This document shows, one piece after another, positions 21,646 through 34,150 of a DNA stretch of 64,000 nt. Made by a program: the position numbers and the translations under genes. Location: assembly GCF_016863255.1 (NCBI RefSeq), contig NZ_BOON01000017.1, forward strand, positions 182,615 to 246,614. The letters run 5' to 3'. The stretch comes from Planosporangium mesophilum. GTDB lineage: Bacteria; Actinomycetota; Actinomycetes; Mycobacteriales; Micromonosporaceae. The first letter of the stretch is position 1. Each line of letters begins with the position of its first letter. The notes below the pieces were generated by a model, which was given only the letters and a program-made list of their open reading frames with translations, was not told the DNA's origin and searched no databases.

Positions 21646-21659
21646 CTCGGGGCGCGGTT

Positions 21660-21693
21660 CGACGGGGTGGCGACGGTGGTCGCCACCCCGTCG
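21660..21693 (+). terminator. hairpin terminator after the DUF1707 gene
   Basis: Perfect 14-bp stem (CGACGGGGTGGCGA and complement) with a 6-nt loop, 14 nt after the stop and upstream of the clpB HAIR. Confidence 0.75.
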
Positions 21694-21724
21694 GTGTGTG
21701 CGCGTTCTCATGGCGGATTGAAAG

Positions 21725-21743
21725 TTGAGTTGGATAGACTCAA
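21725..21743 (+). promoter_or_regulatory. HAIR operator (HspR binding site) upstream of clpB
   Basis: TTGAGT-N7-ACTCAA, flanked by G and C to give GTTGAGT...ACTCAAC. Same arms and spacing as the dnaK site. It ends 38 nt before the chosen clpB ATG and argues against any clpB start further upstream. Confidence 0.9.
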
Positions 21744-21781
21744 CCCCGGATTTGGGTCTACCGATGAAGTCCGAGGAGCCG

Positions 21782-24373
21782 ATGAACGCCGAACGCCTCA
21801 CCACGAAGAGCCGCGAGGTCATCAAGGCGGCTGTCGACACCGCCGCATCCCGCGGCCACGCCACGGTCGAGCCGTGGCATCTGCTGCTCGCCCTGCTGGA
21901 CACCGGCGGGTCGACCGCCGCCGGGCTGCTGCGCGCGGTCGGCGCCAACCCGGCCGACGTACGCCGTGAGGCCGTCCGCGCCGTCGAGAAGCTGCCTTCG
22001 GCCCGGGGTTCGTCCGTGGCGGAGCCGAGCATCGCGCGGGAGTTCGCCAACGCGATCGCCTCCGCCGAGCAGATCGCCCGGCCACTGGGCGACGAGTACG
22101 TCTCCACCGAGCACCTGCTGGCCGGCCTGGCCCGGGTCGGCGGCGCGGTCGGCAACGCCCTGCGCCGGGTGGGCGCGACCGAGGAGAGCCTGGTCGCCGC
22201 GTTCCCGCAGGTACGCGGCGGTGACCGGCGGGTCACCACCGCGGACCCCGAGGAGGGCTACCAGGCCCTGGCGAAGTACGGCGTCGACCTGACCGAGCTC
22301 GCCCGCGAGGGCAAGATCGACCCGGTCATCGGGCGGGACTCCGAGATCCGCCGCGTGATCCAGGTGCTCTCCCGGCGTACCAAGAACAACCCGGTCCTGA
22401 TCGGCGAGCCCGGCGTGGGTAAGACCGCGATCGTGGAGGGCCTGGCCCAGCGCATCGTCGCCGGCGACGTACCGGAGTCGCTGCGCGACAAGCGGCTGGT
22501 CTCGCTCGACCTCGGCGCCATGGTCGCCGGCGCGCAGTACCGGGGGCAGTTCGAGGAGCGTCTCAAGAGCGTCCTGGAGGAGATCAAGAACTCCAACGGG
22601 AAGGTCATCACCTTCCTCGACGAGCTGCACACCGTCGTCGGCGCGGGCAAGGCCGAGGGCTCGATGGACGCCGGCAACATGCTCAAGCCCATGCTCGCCC
22701 GCGGCGAGCTGCGCATGGTGGGCGCGACAACGCTCGACGAGTACCGCGAGCACATCGAGAAGGACCCGGCGCTGGAGCGGCGTTTCCAGCCGGTCCTCGT
22801 CGGCGAGCCCACCGTCACCGACACCATCGGCATCCTGCGCGGCCTGAAGGAGCGCTACGAGGTGCACCACGGCGTGCGGATCACCGACGCCGCGCTGGTC
22901 GCCGCCGCGGCGCTCTCCGACCGGTACATCACCGACCGCTTCCTGCCGGACAAGGCGATCGACCTCATCGACGAGGCCGCCTCACGGCTCCGGATGGAGA
23001 TCGACTCGCGGCCGACCGAGGTGGACGAGGTCCAGCGGGCCGTCGACCGGCTCGCCATCGAGGAGATGGCGCTGGCGAAGGAGCCCGACCCGGCCAGCGT
23101 CCAGCGGCTGGAGAAGCTACGCGCGGAGCTGGCCGACCGCCGCGAGCAGCTCACCGCGCTGACCGAGCGGTGGCAGTTCGAGAAGCAGCACATCGCCGCG
23201 ATCTCGTCCACGAAGGAGGAGCTGGAGCGGCTGCGCGGCGAGGCCGAGCGGGCCGAGCGCGACGCGGAGCTGGAGCGGGCCGCCGAGCTGCGGTACGCCC
23301 GCATCCCGGAGCTGGAGCGGCGGCTGACCAACGCCGAGGCGGAGCTGGCGGCGCTGCAGAGCGCCGGCGCGATGCTCAAGGAGGAGGTCGGCGCCGACGA
23401 CATCGCCGCAGTCGTCGGCGCGTGGACCGGGATCCCGGCCGGCCGGCTGCTCGAGGGCGAGACCGCGAAGCTGCTGCGGATGGAGGAGTCCCTGCGGGCG
23501 CGGGTCGTCGGCCAGGACGAGGCGGTCGCGGCCGTCTCGGACGCGGTACGGCGCGCGCGGGCCGGCATCGCCGACCCCGACCGTCCGACCGGGTCGTTCC
23601 TGTTCCTCGGCCCGACCGGTGTCGGCAAGACCGAGCTGGCCAAGGCGCTCGCGGAGTTCCTGTTCGACGACGAGCGGGCGATGGTACGCATCGACATGAG
23701 CGAGTACGCCGAGAAGCACTCGGTGGCCCGCCTGCTCGGCGCCCCGCCCGGCTACGTGGGGTACGAGGAGGGCGGCCAGCTCACCGAGGCGGTTCGCCGG
23801 CGGCCGTACTCGGTGATCCTGCTCGACGAGGTCGAGAAGGCCCACCCCGACGTGTTCGACGTCCTGCTGCAGGTGCTCGACGACGGCCGGCTCACCGACG
23901 GCCAGGGGCGTACGGTCGACTTCCGCAACGCGATCCTGGTACTGACCTCGAACCTCGGCTCGCAGGTGATCGCCGACCCGACCCTGACCGAGGAGCAGCG
24001 CCGGGACGCCGTCATGGCGGTGGTACGCGAGCACTTCAAGCCCGAGTTCCTCAACCGGCTCGACGACATCGTGGTGTTCGCGGCCCTGGCCGGCGACCAC
24101 CTCAAGTCGATCGTCGGCATCCAGCTCGCCCGGCTGGCCCGGCGGCTGGCCGACCGCCGGCTGGTCCTCGACGTCTCCGACGTGGCGCGAGATTGGCTGG
24201 CCAGTAATGGGTATGACCCCATCTACGGTGCCCGCCCGCTGCGCCGGCTGATCCAGACCGCGATCGGCGACCAGTTGGCCAAGGCGCTGCTGGGCGGTGA
24301 GGTCCGCGACGGTGACCGCGTCGTGGTGGATCTGGCCGACGACAAGAGAGCGTTGACGGTCCGCGCTGCGTGA
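21782..24373 (+). CDS. clpB: disaggregase ClpB (Hsp100)
   Basis: 863 aa from ATG 21782 (GAGGAG upstream; the frame extends into the HAIR operator, which is excluded). ClpB extracts proteins from aggregates together with DnaK. N domain with [21 protein letters not shown] repeats; first AAA module with Walker A GEPGVGKT and [19 protein letters not shown]; coiled-coil M domain with many Glu/Arg heptads; second AAA module with [32 protein letters not shown] and NLGS sensor. The C-terminus has [11 protein letters not shown]. Full length. HspR-controlled by the HAIR. Stop overlaps the next frame by GTGA. Confidence 0.96.
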   Translation: MNAERLTTKSREVIKAAVDTAASRGHATVEPWHLLLALLDTGGSTAAGLLRAVGANPADVRREAVRAVEKLPSARGSSVAEPSIAREFANAIASAEQIARPLGDEYVSTEHLLAGLARVGGAVGNALRRVGATEESLVAAFPQVRGGDRRVTTADPEEGYQALAKYGVDLTELAREGKIDPVIGRDSEIRRVIQVLSRRTKNNPVLIGEPGVGKTAIVEGLAQRIVAGDVPESLRDKRLVSLDLGAMVAGAQYRGQFEERLKSVLEEIKNSNGKVITFLDELHTVVGAGKAEGSMDAGNMLKPMLARGELRMVGATTLDEYREHIEKDPALERRFQPVLVGEPTVTDTIGILRGLKERYEVHHGVRITDAALVAAAALSDRYITDRFLPDKAIDLIDEAASRLRMEIDSRPTEVDEVQRAVDRLAIEEMALAKEPDPASVQRLEKLRAELADRREQLTALTERWQFEKQHIAAISSTKEELERLRGEAERAERDAELERAAELRYARIPELERRLTNAEAELAALQSAGAMLKEEVGADDIAAVVGAWTGIPAGRLLEGETAKLLRMEESLRARVVGQDEAVAAVSDAVRRARAGIADPDRPTGSFLFLGPTGVGKTELAKALAEFLFDDERAMVRIDMSEYAEKHSVARLLGAPPGYVGYEEGGQLTEAVRRRPYSVILLDEVEKAHPDVFDVLLQVLDDGRLTDGQGRTVDFRNAILVLTSNLGSQVIADPTLTEEQRRDAVMAVVREHFKPEFLNRLDDIVVFAALAGDHLKSIVGIQLARLARRLADRRLVLDVSDVARDWLASNGYDPIYGARPLRRLIQTAIGDQLAKALLGGEVRDGDRVVVDLADDKRALTVRAA

Positions 24374-24453
24374 CCGTTTTCTCTAGCGATCTCGGACGCC
24401 TGCGCGACCCGCAGCACGCGCAGGCGTCCAGGATCGCCGTCGAAGGGAGCGAC

Positions 24454-24801
24454 ATGGAGGAGCTCGAGCGGAATCTGCGCGAACTGGAGCAGGCCGAGGT
24501 GGTCGCGTTCGGCGGAGTCGGTTTCGCCGGCGAGGTGTTGTCGGTGACCAGGGCGTTCGACGCCGTGGCCGACGAGTGCGGTGCGGCACTGCGACCGCGG
24601 CTGGAGCGCCTGCTCGACCGGGGATCGGCGGCCGGGCGGGTGTACGCCGCCTTCCTCCTGGCGCGCTGCGACCGGCAGGCCGGTCGGGACGCGTGGCAGC
24701 GGCTGGCCGGCGACCGCTCCCCGGTCGAGACCTTCACGGGCTGCGTGAAGAACCGGACGACGATCGCCGAGTACGCGGCCGCCCAGCACGAGCCGGCCTG
24801 A
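24454..24801 (+). CDS. small conserved hypothetical protein downstream of clpB
   Basis: 115 aa from ATG 24454, which has GAAGGGA 6 nt upstream; an overlapping GTG at 24370 would add 28 residues. All-helical, HEAT-like look: MEELERNLRELEQAEVVAFGG, LRPRLERLLDRGSAAGRVYAAFLLARCDRQAGRDAWQRLAGDRSPVETFTGC. No catalytic motif. Position suggests co-transcription with clpB and so possible heat induction. Function unknown. Confidence 0.6.
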   Translation: MEELERNLRELEQAEVVAFGGVGFAGEVLSVTRAFDAVADECGAALRPRLERLLDRGSAAGRVYAAFLLARCDRQAGRDAWQRLAGDRSPVETFTGCVKNRTTIAEYAAAQHEPA

Positions 24802-24919
24802 CCCGCCGGTAAACAGACCCGAACGGCCATGTGATCAGCCTCGCGTATTCGATCTCCACCGGATACCGTGTCCGCCGGATGTCCCGGGAGGCGCCGGGAC
24901 ACCCGGGGAGGAGACGTCG

Positions 24920-25528
24920 ATGGCGTACGCCGCCGCGCCGGTGGAGCCCAAGAGGCGGCCTGCCGTCGTCACCGTCGCGTGCTGGCTGCTCTGCCTGGTC
25001 GCCGCGGCCCAGGTGCTGTCGGCCGTCGTCACCCTCAGCCAGTTGGGCGCGAGCAGGCAGGCGTACCGGGAGGTCTTCCTCGCGACGCCAATGAAGGGCG
25101 CCGAGGACATGTTCGTGGCGATCTCGGCCGCCTCCGCGGTGGGGTTCGGCCTGCTCCTGGGCGTCGGGTACGTCGTACTGGCGGTCCTGGACGGCCGGGG
25201 CCGGAATCCGGCCCGGATCATCACCTGGATCGTCGCCGGCCTGTCCGTCTGCATTTCCGTCGCCGGCCTCGCGCTGAATTCGGCCGCTCTGAGCACCGGT
25301 GGTACCGGCTCCGCCAACGGCGCTCCCAGCGGCCAGGAGATCCAGCAGGCGCTCGACAACGCCTGGCCGGGGTGGTACCAGCCGGTGCTCACCACGATCG
25401 GAGTCGTCTCCCTCGTCGGCCTGGTCGCGACGGTGGTCCTGCTCGCGCTGCCGGCCGCCAACCGGTTCTTCCGCAAGCCCGAACAGCCTGCGGCGTGGCA
25501 GCCGCCGGTCCCGCCGCCGACCGCCTGA
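24920..25528 (+). CDS. hypothetical four-helix membrane protein
   Basis: 202 aa. Helices at about 16-38, 66-88, 100-121 and 155-180, short cytoplasmic ends, Pro-rich C-terminus (PAAWQPPVPPPTA). The large loop between helices 1 and 2 carries polar residues. No family I can name; many actinobacterial small membrane proteins share this pattern. GGGGAGGAG precedes the ATG. The 118-bp gap upstream holds a GTCCCGGGAGGCGCCGGGAC-like palindrome. Confidence 0.65.
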   Translation: MAYAAAPVEPKRRPAVVTVACWLLCLVAAAQVLSAVVTLSQLGASRQAYREVFLATPMKGAEDMFVAISAASAVGFGLLLGVGYVVLAVLDGRGRNPARIITWIVAGLSVCISVAGLALNSAALSTGGTGSANGAPSGQEIQQALDNAWPGWYQPVLTTIGVVSLVGLVATVVLLALPAANRFFRKPEQPAAWQPPVPPPTA

Positions 25529-25566
25529 GCACATCGATCCGGCACCTTTCACACGAGGAGACACTG

Positions 25567-26349
25567 GTGACCAAGACCGCACTGGTCACGGGGGCGACCG
25601 CCGGCATCGGCGCCGCGTTCGCGCGGCGGCTGGCCGTCGAGGGGTACGACCTGGTTCTGATCGCCCGTGACGAGGCGCGGCTGGTCGCGTTCGGTGCGGA
25701 GCTCGGTGACCGGCACGGCGTGACGGTGGTACCGATGGCCGCCGACCTGTCCACGACCGAGGGCTGCGAGCGGGTGGAGGCCCGGCTCGCGGACCCGGCG
25801 GCACCGGTCGACATGCTGGTCAACAATGCCGGGATCAGTCTCAACGCACCGTTCCTGCAGTCGACCGTGGATGGCGAGGAGAGACTGCTGCGGCTCAATG
25901 TCCACGCGGTCATGCGGCTCACCCTGGCGGCGCTGCCCGGAATGGTGGAGCGGCGTCGGGGTGAGATTGTGAACGTTTCATCGGTTGCGGGTTTCGGCAC
26001 GCCGATGCCCGGCTCGACGTACTCGGCGAGCAAGGCGTGGGTGACTAACTTCAGTCAGTCGATCGCCGAGTCGGTCCGGTCGTCCCCGGTTCGGGTGATG
26101 GCGCTGTGCCCCGGCTACACCCGTACTGAATTTCACAATCGTGCCGGCATAAACATCTCGATGATGCCGGACTGGATGTGGCTGAGCGCCGAGGAGGTCG
26201 TTCGGGACGGCCTGCGCGATCTGCGGCGCGGAAAGATCGTCAGCGTGCCGGACTGGAAGTACAAAGTCGCGGTCTTCGGCCTGCGGCACCTGCCGCAGGG
26301 CCTGGTACGAACCGTGTCAAAAGACGCGCGCGGCCGCATCCAGCGGTAG
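25567..26349 (+). CDS. short-chain dehydrogenase/reductase
   Basis: 260 aa classical SDR, NAD(P)-dependent oxidoreductase. Cofactor motif TGATAGIGAAFA (TGxxxGIG) at 8-19, NNAG at about 85, catalytic Ser in NVSSVAG, YxxxK in YSASK, and PG in CPGYTRTEF. The substrate-loop and C-terminal segment (MMPDWMWLSAEEVVRDGLRDLRRGKIVSVPDWKYK) resemble the DltE/YqjQ-like SDR group. GTG start with GAGGAG upstream. Base composition becomes less GC-rich toward the 3' end. Substrate unknown. Confidence 0.85.
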   Translation: MTKTALVTGATAGIGAAFARRLAVEGYDLVLIARDEARLVAFGAELGDRHGVTVVPMAADLSTTEGCERVEARLADPAAPVDMLVNNAGISLNAPFLQSTVDGEERLLRLNVHAVMRLTLAALPGMVERRRGEIVNVSSVAGFGTPMPGSTYSASKAWVTNFSQSIAESVRSSPVRVMALCPGYTRTEFHNRAGINISMMPDWMWLSAEEVVRDGLRDLRRGKIVSVPDWKYKVAVFGLRHLPQGLVRTVSKDARGRIQR

Positions 26350-26592
26350 ACCTTTTGCACAAATTACGCATCTGAACCAATAATGTTTGGGATACGTCGG
26401 CGCTCTAGCACTCGATCATTGAGTCGCTGACACGATCGTCAGGAAAGCGACGCTCGTCACAACGATAGTCGTCAGTATCCGGCGTGTCGTTGGTGTACTG
26501 GTGGCCCCGGTCGCCCGGAACTGGAAGAATGTGACTGCCGGAATAGCGGGGCGTTCGTGTCCGTCGAACGCGTGACCAGTACGCTTTTCAGC

Positions 26593-27132
26593 ATGACCGA
26601 ACGTGACGACCTCGGTAAACTCATCACTGAACTGGCTGTGGTAAACGGCCGCGTGAGCTTGTCCTCGGGTGGCGAGGCGGATTTCTATGTGGACCTGCGC
26701 CGGATCACCCTCCATCACGCGGCCGCGCCGCTGGTCGGGCGGGTGATGCTCGATCTCGTCGCGGACTGGGAGTTTGACGTCGTGGGCGGGTTGACGCTGG
26801 GAGCCGATCCCGTCGCCACGGCTATGTTGCACGCGGCTGCCGCACGTGGCCGGGCGGTTGACGCGTGCGTCGTACGCAAGGCGGAGAAGGTCCATGGCTT
26901 GCAACGGCGGATCGAAGGGCCCGACGTGGCGGGACGGCGGGTGCTTGCCGTCGAGGACACCTCTACAACCGGCAAGAGCGTGTTGGCGGCGGTGGAGGCG
27001 TTTCAGCAGGCAGGAGCCGAGGTGGTAGGGGTGGCTGTGATCGTGGATCGAGGAGCGGGGGATGCGGTGCGATCCGCAGGGCTGAACTACCGCTCAGTAT
27101 TCTCGTTGGCCCAGCTTGGCCTTGCGGTTTGA
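26593..27132 (+). CDS. pyrE: orotate phosphoribosyltransferase PyrE
   Basis: 179 aa. Transfers ribose-5-phosphate from PRPP to orotate in de novo UMP synthesis. Motifs: FYVDLRRITL, GLTLGADPVA, KAEKVHGLQRRIEG loop and the PRPP signature VLAVEDTSTTGKS. Length equals the mycobacterial enzyme. ATG 26593 is preferred; a TACGCT -10-like box at 26580-26585 suggests a leaderless transcript. The preceding 243 bp (26350-26592) are markedly AT-richer than the neighbourhood and contain no gene I can support. Other pyr genes are not in the window. Confidence 0.92.
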   Translation: MTERDDLGKLITELAVVNGRVSLSSGGEADFYVDLRRITLHHAAAPLVGRVMLDLVADWEFDVVGGLTLGADPVATAMLHAAAARGRAVDACVVRKAEKVHGLQRRIEGPDVAGRRVLAVEDTSTTGKSVLAAVEAFQQAGAEVVGVAVIVDRGAGDAVRSAGLNYRSVFSLAQLGLAV

Positions 27133-27198
27133 AAATTTGTCGATTCGGACCTGCGGATATGCAGGCGGGTCGATGCTGTTGGTGGAAGGATGGATTTC

Positions 27199-27570
27199 GT
27201 GGGAACTGCGCTGGCCGAGATGACAATGCCTCAGATTTCGCCGCTTGCCGGCGAACCGATCGATCGTGCTGACGCCGAGCGCCTCGCCGGGGTGCTCAAG
27301 GCGCTCGCCGATCCGGCCCGACTCAGGCTGCTGAGCCTGATCCAGTCGGCGCCGGAGGGCGAAGCCTGCGTCTGTGACTTGACCGCTCCGCTGGGCCTGT
27401 CCCAGCCGACGGTGAGCCACCACCTCCGCATCCTGACCGAGGCTGGACTGCTCGAGCGGGAGAAGCGGGGCGTGTGGGCGTTCTACCGGATCGTGCCGGC
27501 TGCGATCGGTACGATCGCCGACCTGCTCACGCCGCCGCGTAAGCGCGCCAGCAAGAAGTCGGCGCGCTGA
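27199..27570 (+). CDS. ArsR/SmtB family regulator with CxC metal-site motif
   Basis: 123 aa from GTG 27199 (GGAAGGA 8 nt upstream; ATG 27190 overlaps that site). Winged-helix repressor: LKALADPARLRLLSLIQSAPEGEACVCDLTAPLGLSQPTVSHHLRILTEAGLLEREKRGVWAFYRI. The CVCDL in the alpha-3 region matches the thiolate site of ArsR-type sensors of As(III)/Sb(III) or soft metals. No arsenite pump, reductase or metal ATPase gene lies nearby, so the regulon is elsewhere. CCTGC-N6-GCAGG at about 27150 is a possible operator. Confidence 0.85.
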   Translation: MGTALAEMTMPQISPLAGEPIDRADAERLAGVLKALADPARLRLLSLIQSAPEGEACVCDLTAPLGLSQPTVSHHLRILTEAGLLEREKRGVWAFYRIVPAAIGTIADLLTPPRKRASKKSAR

Positions 27571-27601
27571 CCGGACATCACGCCCCTGGCCGGGGGCGGG
27601 T

Positions 27602-28261
27602 GTGAACTACGGCGCCGGAGATCCGCGCGACCAGCTCGCTCATGTGGGGAGCGAGGTGGTCCGCGCGGGTCTCGTCGTGGGCTCCGGTGGCAACCTGTCC
27701 GCCCGGGTGTCCGGCAACGGTGACTTCTGGGTCACCGCTGCCGGCACCTGGCTGGACCGGCTGGATCGGTCGGCGTTCGTCCGCGTCCGCATCGCGGACG
27801 GTGCGACCGTGTCGGACGACACCCATCCGCCGACCTCCGAGCTGCCGCTGCACCTGGCCACCTACCGCCGGCGGCCCGACGTGGCCGCGATCGTGCACCT
27901 GCACCCCCAGGCGGTACTGCTGCTGGACGCGCTCGGTGAGCAGATCCGGCTGGTCACCACCGATCACGCCTTCTACCTGCGCCGGGTCGTGACGACTCCG
28001 TTCCGGCTGCCGGGCACCGCGGAGCTGGCCGACGAGGCCGCGGCCGCGGCCGCCGACGGTACCAACTGCGTGATCCTCTCCCGTCACGGCTGCTCCGTCG
28101 TAGCCGACAGCGTGGAGCTGGCCCACAAGCGGGCGCTGTACCTGGAGGAGGCGGCCCGCCTCACGTACCAGGCGCTGGCCCTGGGCCGGGCCGGGACGCT
28201 GCCCGACTGCCCGCCCGAGTTCGTCCGGGCCGTCGAAGCGGGTACGCAGTCCACGGTGTGA
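27602..28261 (+). CDS. class II aldolase/adducin family protein
   Basis: 219 aa. Zinc-dependent class II aldolase fold (L-fuculose-1-phosphate aldolase type). Zn ligands: HLH in IVHLHPQAV (about 95-99) and His in ILSRHGCSVV (about 160); the entry motif SGGNLSARV binds phosphate. The acid Glu normally just before HxH appears as ELPLHLATYRRRPDV. Substrate may be a sugar phosphate or methylthioribulose phosphate; the neighbourhood does not decide. GTG start. Convergent with the DedA gene. Confidence 0.85.
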   Translation: MNYGAGDPRDQLAHVGSEVVRAGLVVGSGGNLSARVSGNGDFWVTAAGTWLDRLDRSAFVRVRIADGATVSDDTHPPTSELPLHLATYRRRPDVAAIVHLHPQAVLLLDALGEQIRLVTTDHAFYLRRVVTTPFRLPGTAELADEAAAAAADGTNCVILSRHGCSVVADSVELAHKRALYLEEAARLTYQALALGRAGTLPDCPPEFVRAVEAGTQSTV

Positions 28262-28292
28262 CCACGCACGCGGCAGGCCTTTCACAGTCGAA

Positions 28293-28328
28293 CGCCCGGA
28301 GGAGATCGGTGCGATCTTCCTCCAGGCG
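28293..28328. terminator. imperfect hairpin between convergent aldolase and DedA genes
   Basis: Arms 28293-28308 and 28312-28328 pair with one bulge and one mismatch. It can serve both directions. Confidence 0.45.
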
Positions 28329-28354
28329 CTCGCGGGACGAACTGAAGTCTGTGC

Positions 28355-29083
28355 TCAGGCCACGTCGTCGCGGCGTGGGGCCGCCATGGCCCGGGAGCGC
28401 CGGCGGTCGGCATAGCCCCGGCCGACCTCGATCATGATCGGGAGCGCCGAGAGCAGCACGATCAGCAGCGTGACCGGAATGATGTACGAGTCGATCTTCT
28501 CCGGTGGGATGACGTTCGTGATCTGCTTGGCGAGGGCCCAGCCGGCGAGGACGATGCCGTCGGTCCACAGGATCCCGCCGATCACGTTCCAGATGAAGAA
28601 CTGCTTCGCGGGCATCCGCAGCACGCCGGCGACCGGGTTCAGGAACGTGCGGACGATCGGGATGAAGCGCGCGAGCACGACCGCCTTCGCCGGGCCGTAC
28701 TTGTTGAAGTAGTACTCGGCCTTGTCCACGTACTCCTGCTTGAACAGCCGGGAGTTGGGCCGGTTGAACAGCGGCCGGCCGTACCGGGCGCCCAGCCAGT
28801 GCCCGAGCTGGGCGCCGGCGATCGCGCAGATCGGGGTGACCAGCAGCATCCAGGACAGCGGAAGCTGGATACCGACGATCTCCTTCGCGACGGGAGAGGC
28901 CGCGATCCCGGCCAGGAACAGCAGCGAGTCACCGGGCAGGAAAAAGCCGATCATCAGGCCGGTCTCGGCAAACATGATCACCCAGATGCCGACCAGGCCG
29001 AACGTCCTGAGCAGGCCCTTGGCGTCCAGAGGGTTGAGCGCAAGCGTGTCATTGAGGGCACGTGTCTTCTCGGCGGTATCCAC
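28355..29083 (-). CDS. DedA family membrane protein
   Basis: 242 aa from GTG 29083. DedA/VTT-domain proteins are lipid scramblases or transporters, e.g. for undecaprenyl phosphate and phosphatidylethanolamine recycling. Motifs: FAETGLMIGFFLPGDSLLFLAG (glycine- and acid-containing re-entrant region), LGHWLGARYGRPLF, KYGPAKAVVLARFIPIVRTFLNPVAG (the conserved FxPxxRTxxPxxAG-type segment) and NVIGGILWTDG. Four to five helices, basic C-terminus. The start is uncertain because the frame is open upstream; a TTG at 29089 is also possible. Divergent from the radical SAM gene. Confidence 0.88.
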   Translation of the reverse strand: MDTAEKTRALNDTLALNPLDAKGLLRTFGLVGIWVIMFAETGLMIGFFLPGDSLLFLAGIAASPVAKEIVGIQLPLSWMLLVTPICAIAGAQLGHWLGARYGRPLFNRPNSRLFKQEYVDKAEYYFNKYGPAKAVVLARFIPIVRTFLNPVAGVLRMPAKQFFIWNVIGGILWTDGIVLAGWALAKQITNVIPPEKIDSYIIPVTLLIVLLSALPIMIEVGRGYADRRRSRAMAAPRRDDVA

Positions 29084-29195
29084 GGGCAATGAGGTTACCT
29101 GTGCCCCGCACGTCCCGGCCTGGTCCAGGCACACCCGCACGCCAGGCTGCCGCCGTGGGTCTTTTCGTGGCGGTCCCCGCCGGTACGGGCATAGC

Positions 29196-30301
<1,106 letters not shown>

Positions 30302-30302
<1 letters not shown>

Positions 30303-31126
30303 TGGCTGGCGGTCGCCGGGCGGTACGGACGGCGGCCCGGCCGCCCGCGGTCGCCGGGCTCTTCTACCCGGCCGATCCGCGCGTCCTCGCCACCCAGGTC
30401 GACCAGCTGCTCGACGCGGTCGACGTGCCGGCGAACGACGTGCTGGCACCCGCCTACGTCGTACCGCACGCCGGCTACCAGTACTCCGGTCCGACGGCGG
30501 CCCACGTGTACGCCCGGCTGCGCCACCACGCCTCCGAGGTGTCACGCGTGGTCGTGGCGGGGCCCGCGCACCGGGTACCGGTGGAGGGCTGCGTCGTCTC
30601 GGGTGCCCGGGAGTGGCTCACCCCGCTGGGTGAGGTGCCGGTGGACCAGCGTGTCGACGCGCTGGTCGCGAACGGGTACGCGGTCTTCGACGACCTTCCG
30701 CACGCGCCGGAGCACTCGATCGAGGTGCAGTTGCCGTTCCTGCAGCGCACCGTGGGCGAGGTGCCGCTGGTACCGATCGTCGTCGGCCCGTCCGGCGTCG
30801 ACGACGTGGCGGCCGCCCTCTCCGCCGCCGCCGAGCCGGACCCGGCCGGCACGGTCGTCCTGTGCAGCACCGACCTGTCCCACTACCTGCCCGACGAGCA
30901 GGCACGGCAGCGGGACGGGGAGACGCTGAGGGCGGTCGGGGATCTCGCCCCGGAGCGGATCGGGGAGGGCGACGCGTGCGGCGTGTTCGCCCTGCGTGGC
31001 CTGGTCGGCCTGGCGCGGCGGGTCGGTCTGGAGCCGTGGCTGCTGGACTACGCGACGAGCGCGGACACGACCGGGGACCCGACCCGGGTGGTCGGGTACG
31101 CGGCGGTGGCCTTCGCCCCGAGGTAG
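30302..31126 (+). CDS. amrB: AmmeMemoRadiSam system protein B (Memo-like)
   Basis: 274 aa. Memo proteins resemble non-haem-iron extradiol dioxygenases; human Memo binds metal. Putative metal ligands: His in VVPHAGYQYSGPTAAHVY, His in PEHSIEVQLPFLQ, STDLSHYLPDEQA and the Cys in DACGV. Starts inside the stop of the radical SAM gene. The third usual member (AMMECR1 domain, AmrA) is neither fused nor adjacent in this window. Confidence 0.9.
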
Positions 31127-31149
31127 CGGTCGGCATAGACAATGGTGGG

Positions 31150-32564
<1,415 letters not shown>

Positions 32565-32571
<7 letters not shown>

Positions 32572-32867
32572 TCGTCGTGCACCTCGACGGGGATCGACTG
32601 CTCGATCGCGTCGGCCTCGCTGACGTCGGGCCGTACCCGCGGGGTTTCCGGCCGGTCGTCGGGGACGGCCAGCAGCGCCTGCTCGATCGCGTCCGCCTCG
32701 CTGACGTCGGGCCGTACCCGCGGCTCCTCCGGCAAATCCTCGGGGTGAGCCGGCAGCGTCTGCTCGAACGCGTCCGCCAGTGGCGCCTCCGGATCCTCGG
32801 TCGCCGGCCGCAAGGGCTCGTCGGCCTCGTCCCCGGTACCCCGGAACTCCTCGTCAGGCTGCGTCAT
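32565..32867 (-). CDS. acidic repeat protein, hypothetical
   Basis: 100 aa, strongly acidic, from ATG 32867 with GGGGGAG just upstream. Three tandem units of about 27 residues carry the pattern (S/L)EADAIEQ..L...PDD.PE.PRVRPDV; the last two are nearly identical also at DNA level. No membrane helix, signal or known domain. Probably disordered apart from short ADAIEQ helices. Its end overlaps the stop of the flavoprotein gene; it is divergent from fba. Function unknown. Confidence 0.65.
32598..32723. repeat. 45-bp direct repeat with 81-bp period
   Basis: 32598-32642 and 32679-32723 differ at one base. The period of 81 bp equals 27 codons of the acidic repeat protein, so a recent in-frame duplication is likely. 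Confidence 0.9.
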
Positions 32868-33060
32868 GGCTCCCCCATCCGCTCGTCCCATTTCATACCG
32901 TACGCAGCTAACCCCGTCTGATGCGCTCCGAAACTCCAGGTTCGTCCGCCCACCGTGTTTTCCAGGCCCCCGCGCGCACCTCCGCGCTGCTGCGGGATAC
33001 TCCCTGCACGAGGACAGCGGGTTCCCCCGACGACGGACCCACCAGCCAAGGAGCGTCGCA

Positions 33061-34086
<1,026 letters not shown>

Positions 34087-34100
34087 TTCCGTTCTTCCTC

Positions 34101-34146
34101 GATCTTGGACACTTGGCGGGCCTGGTCCCGCCAGGTGTCCAAGATC
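34101..34146. terminator. 20-bp bidirectional hairpin between fba and the LOG gene
   Basis: Arms 34101-34120 and 34127-34146 pair over 20 positions with one G-U. The outer arms begin GATCTTGGAC, shared with the hairpin after purD. It lies between convergent stops, so it can serve both genes. Confidence 0.8.
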
Positions 34147-34150
34147 GCGT

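Noticed and set aside
26350..26592. Possible small RNA or gene in the AT-rich gap before pyrE
   Set aside because: No long open frame, no strong stem-loop and no promoter pair except the TACGCT box right before pyrE.
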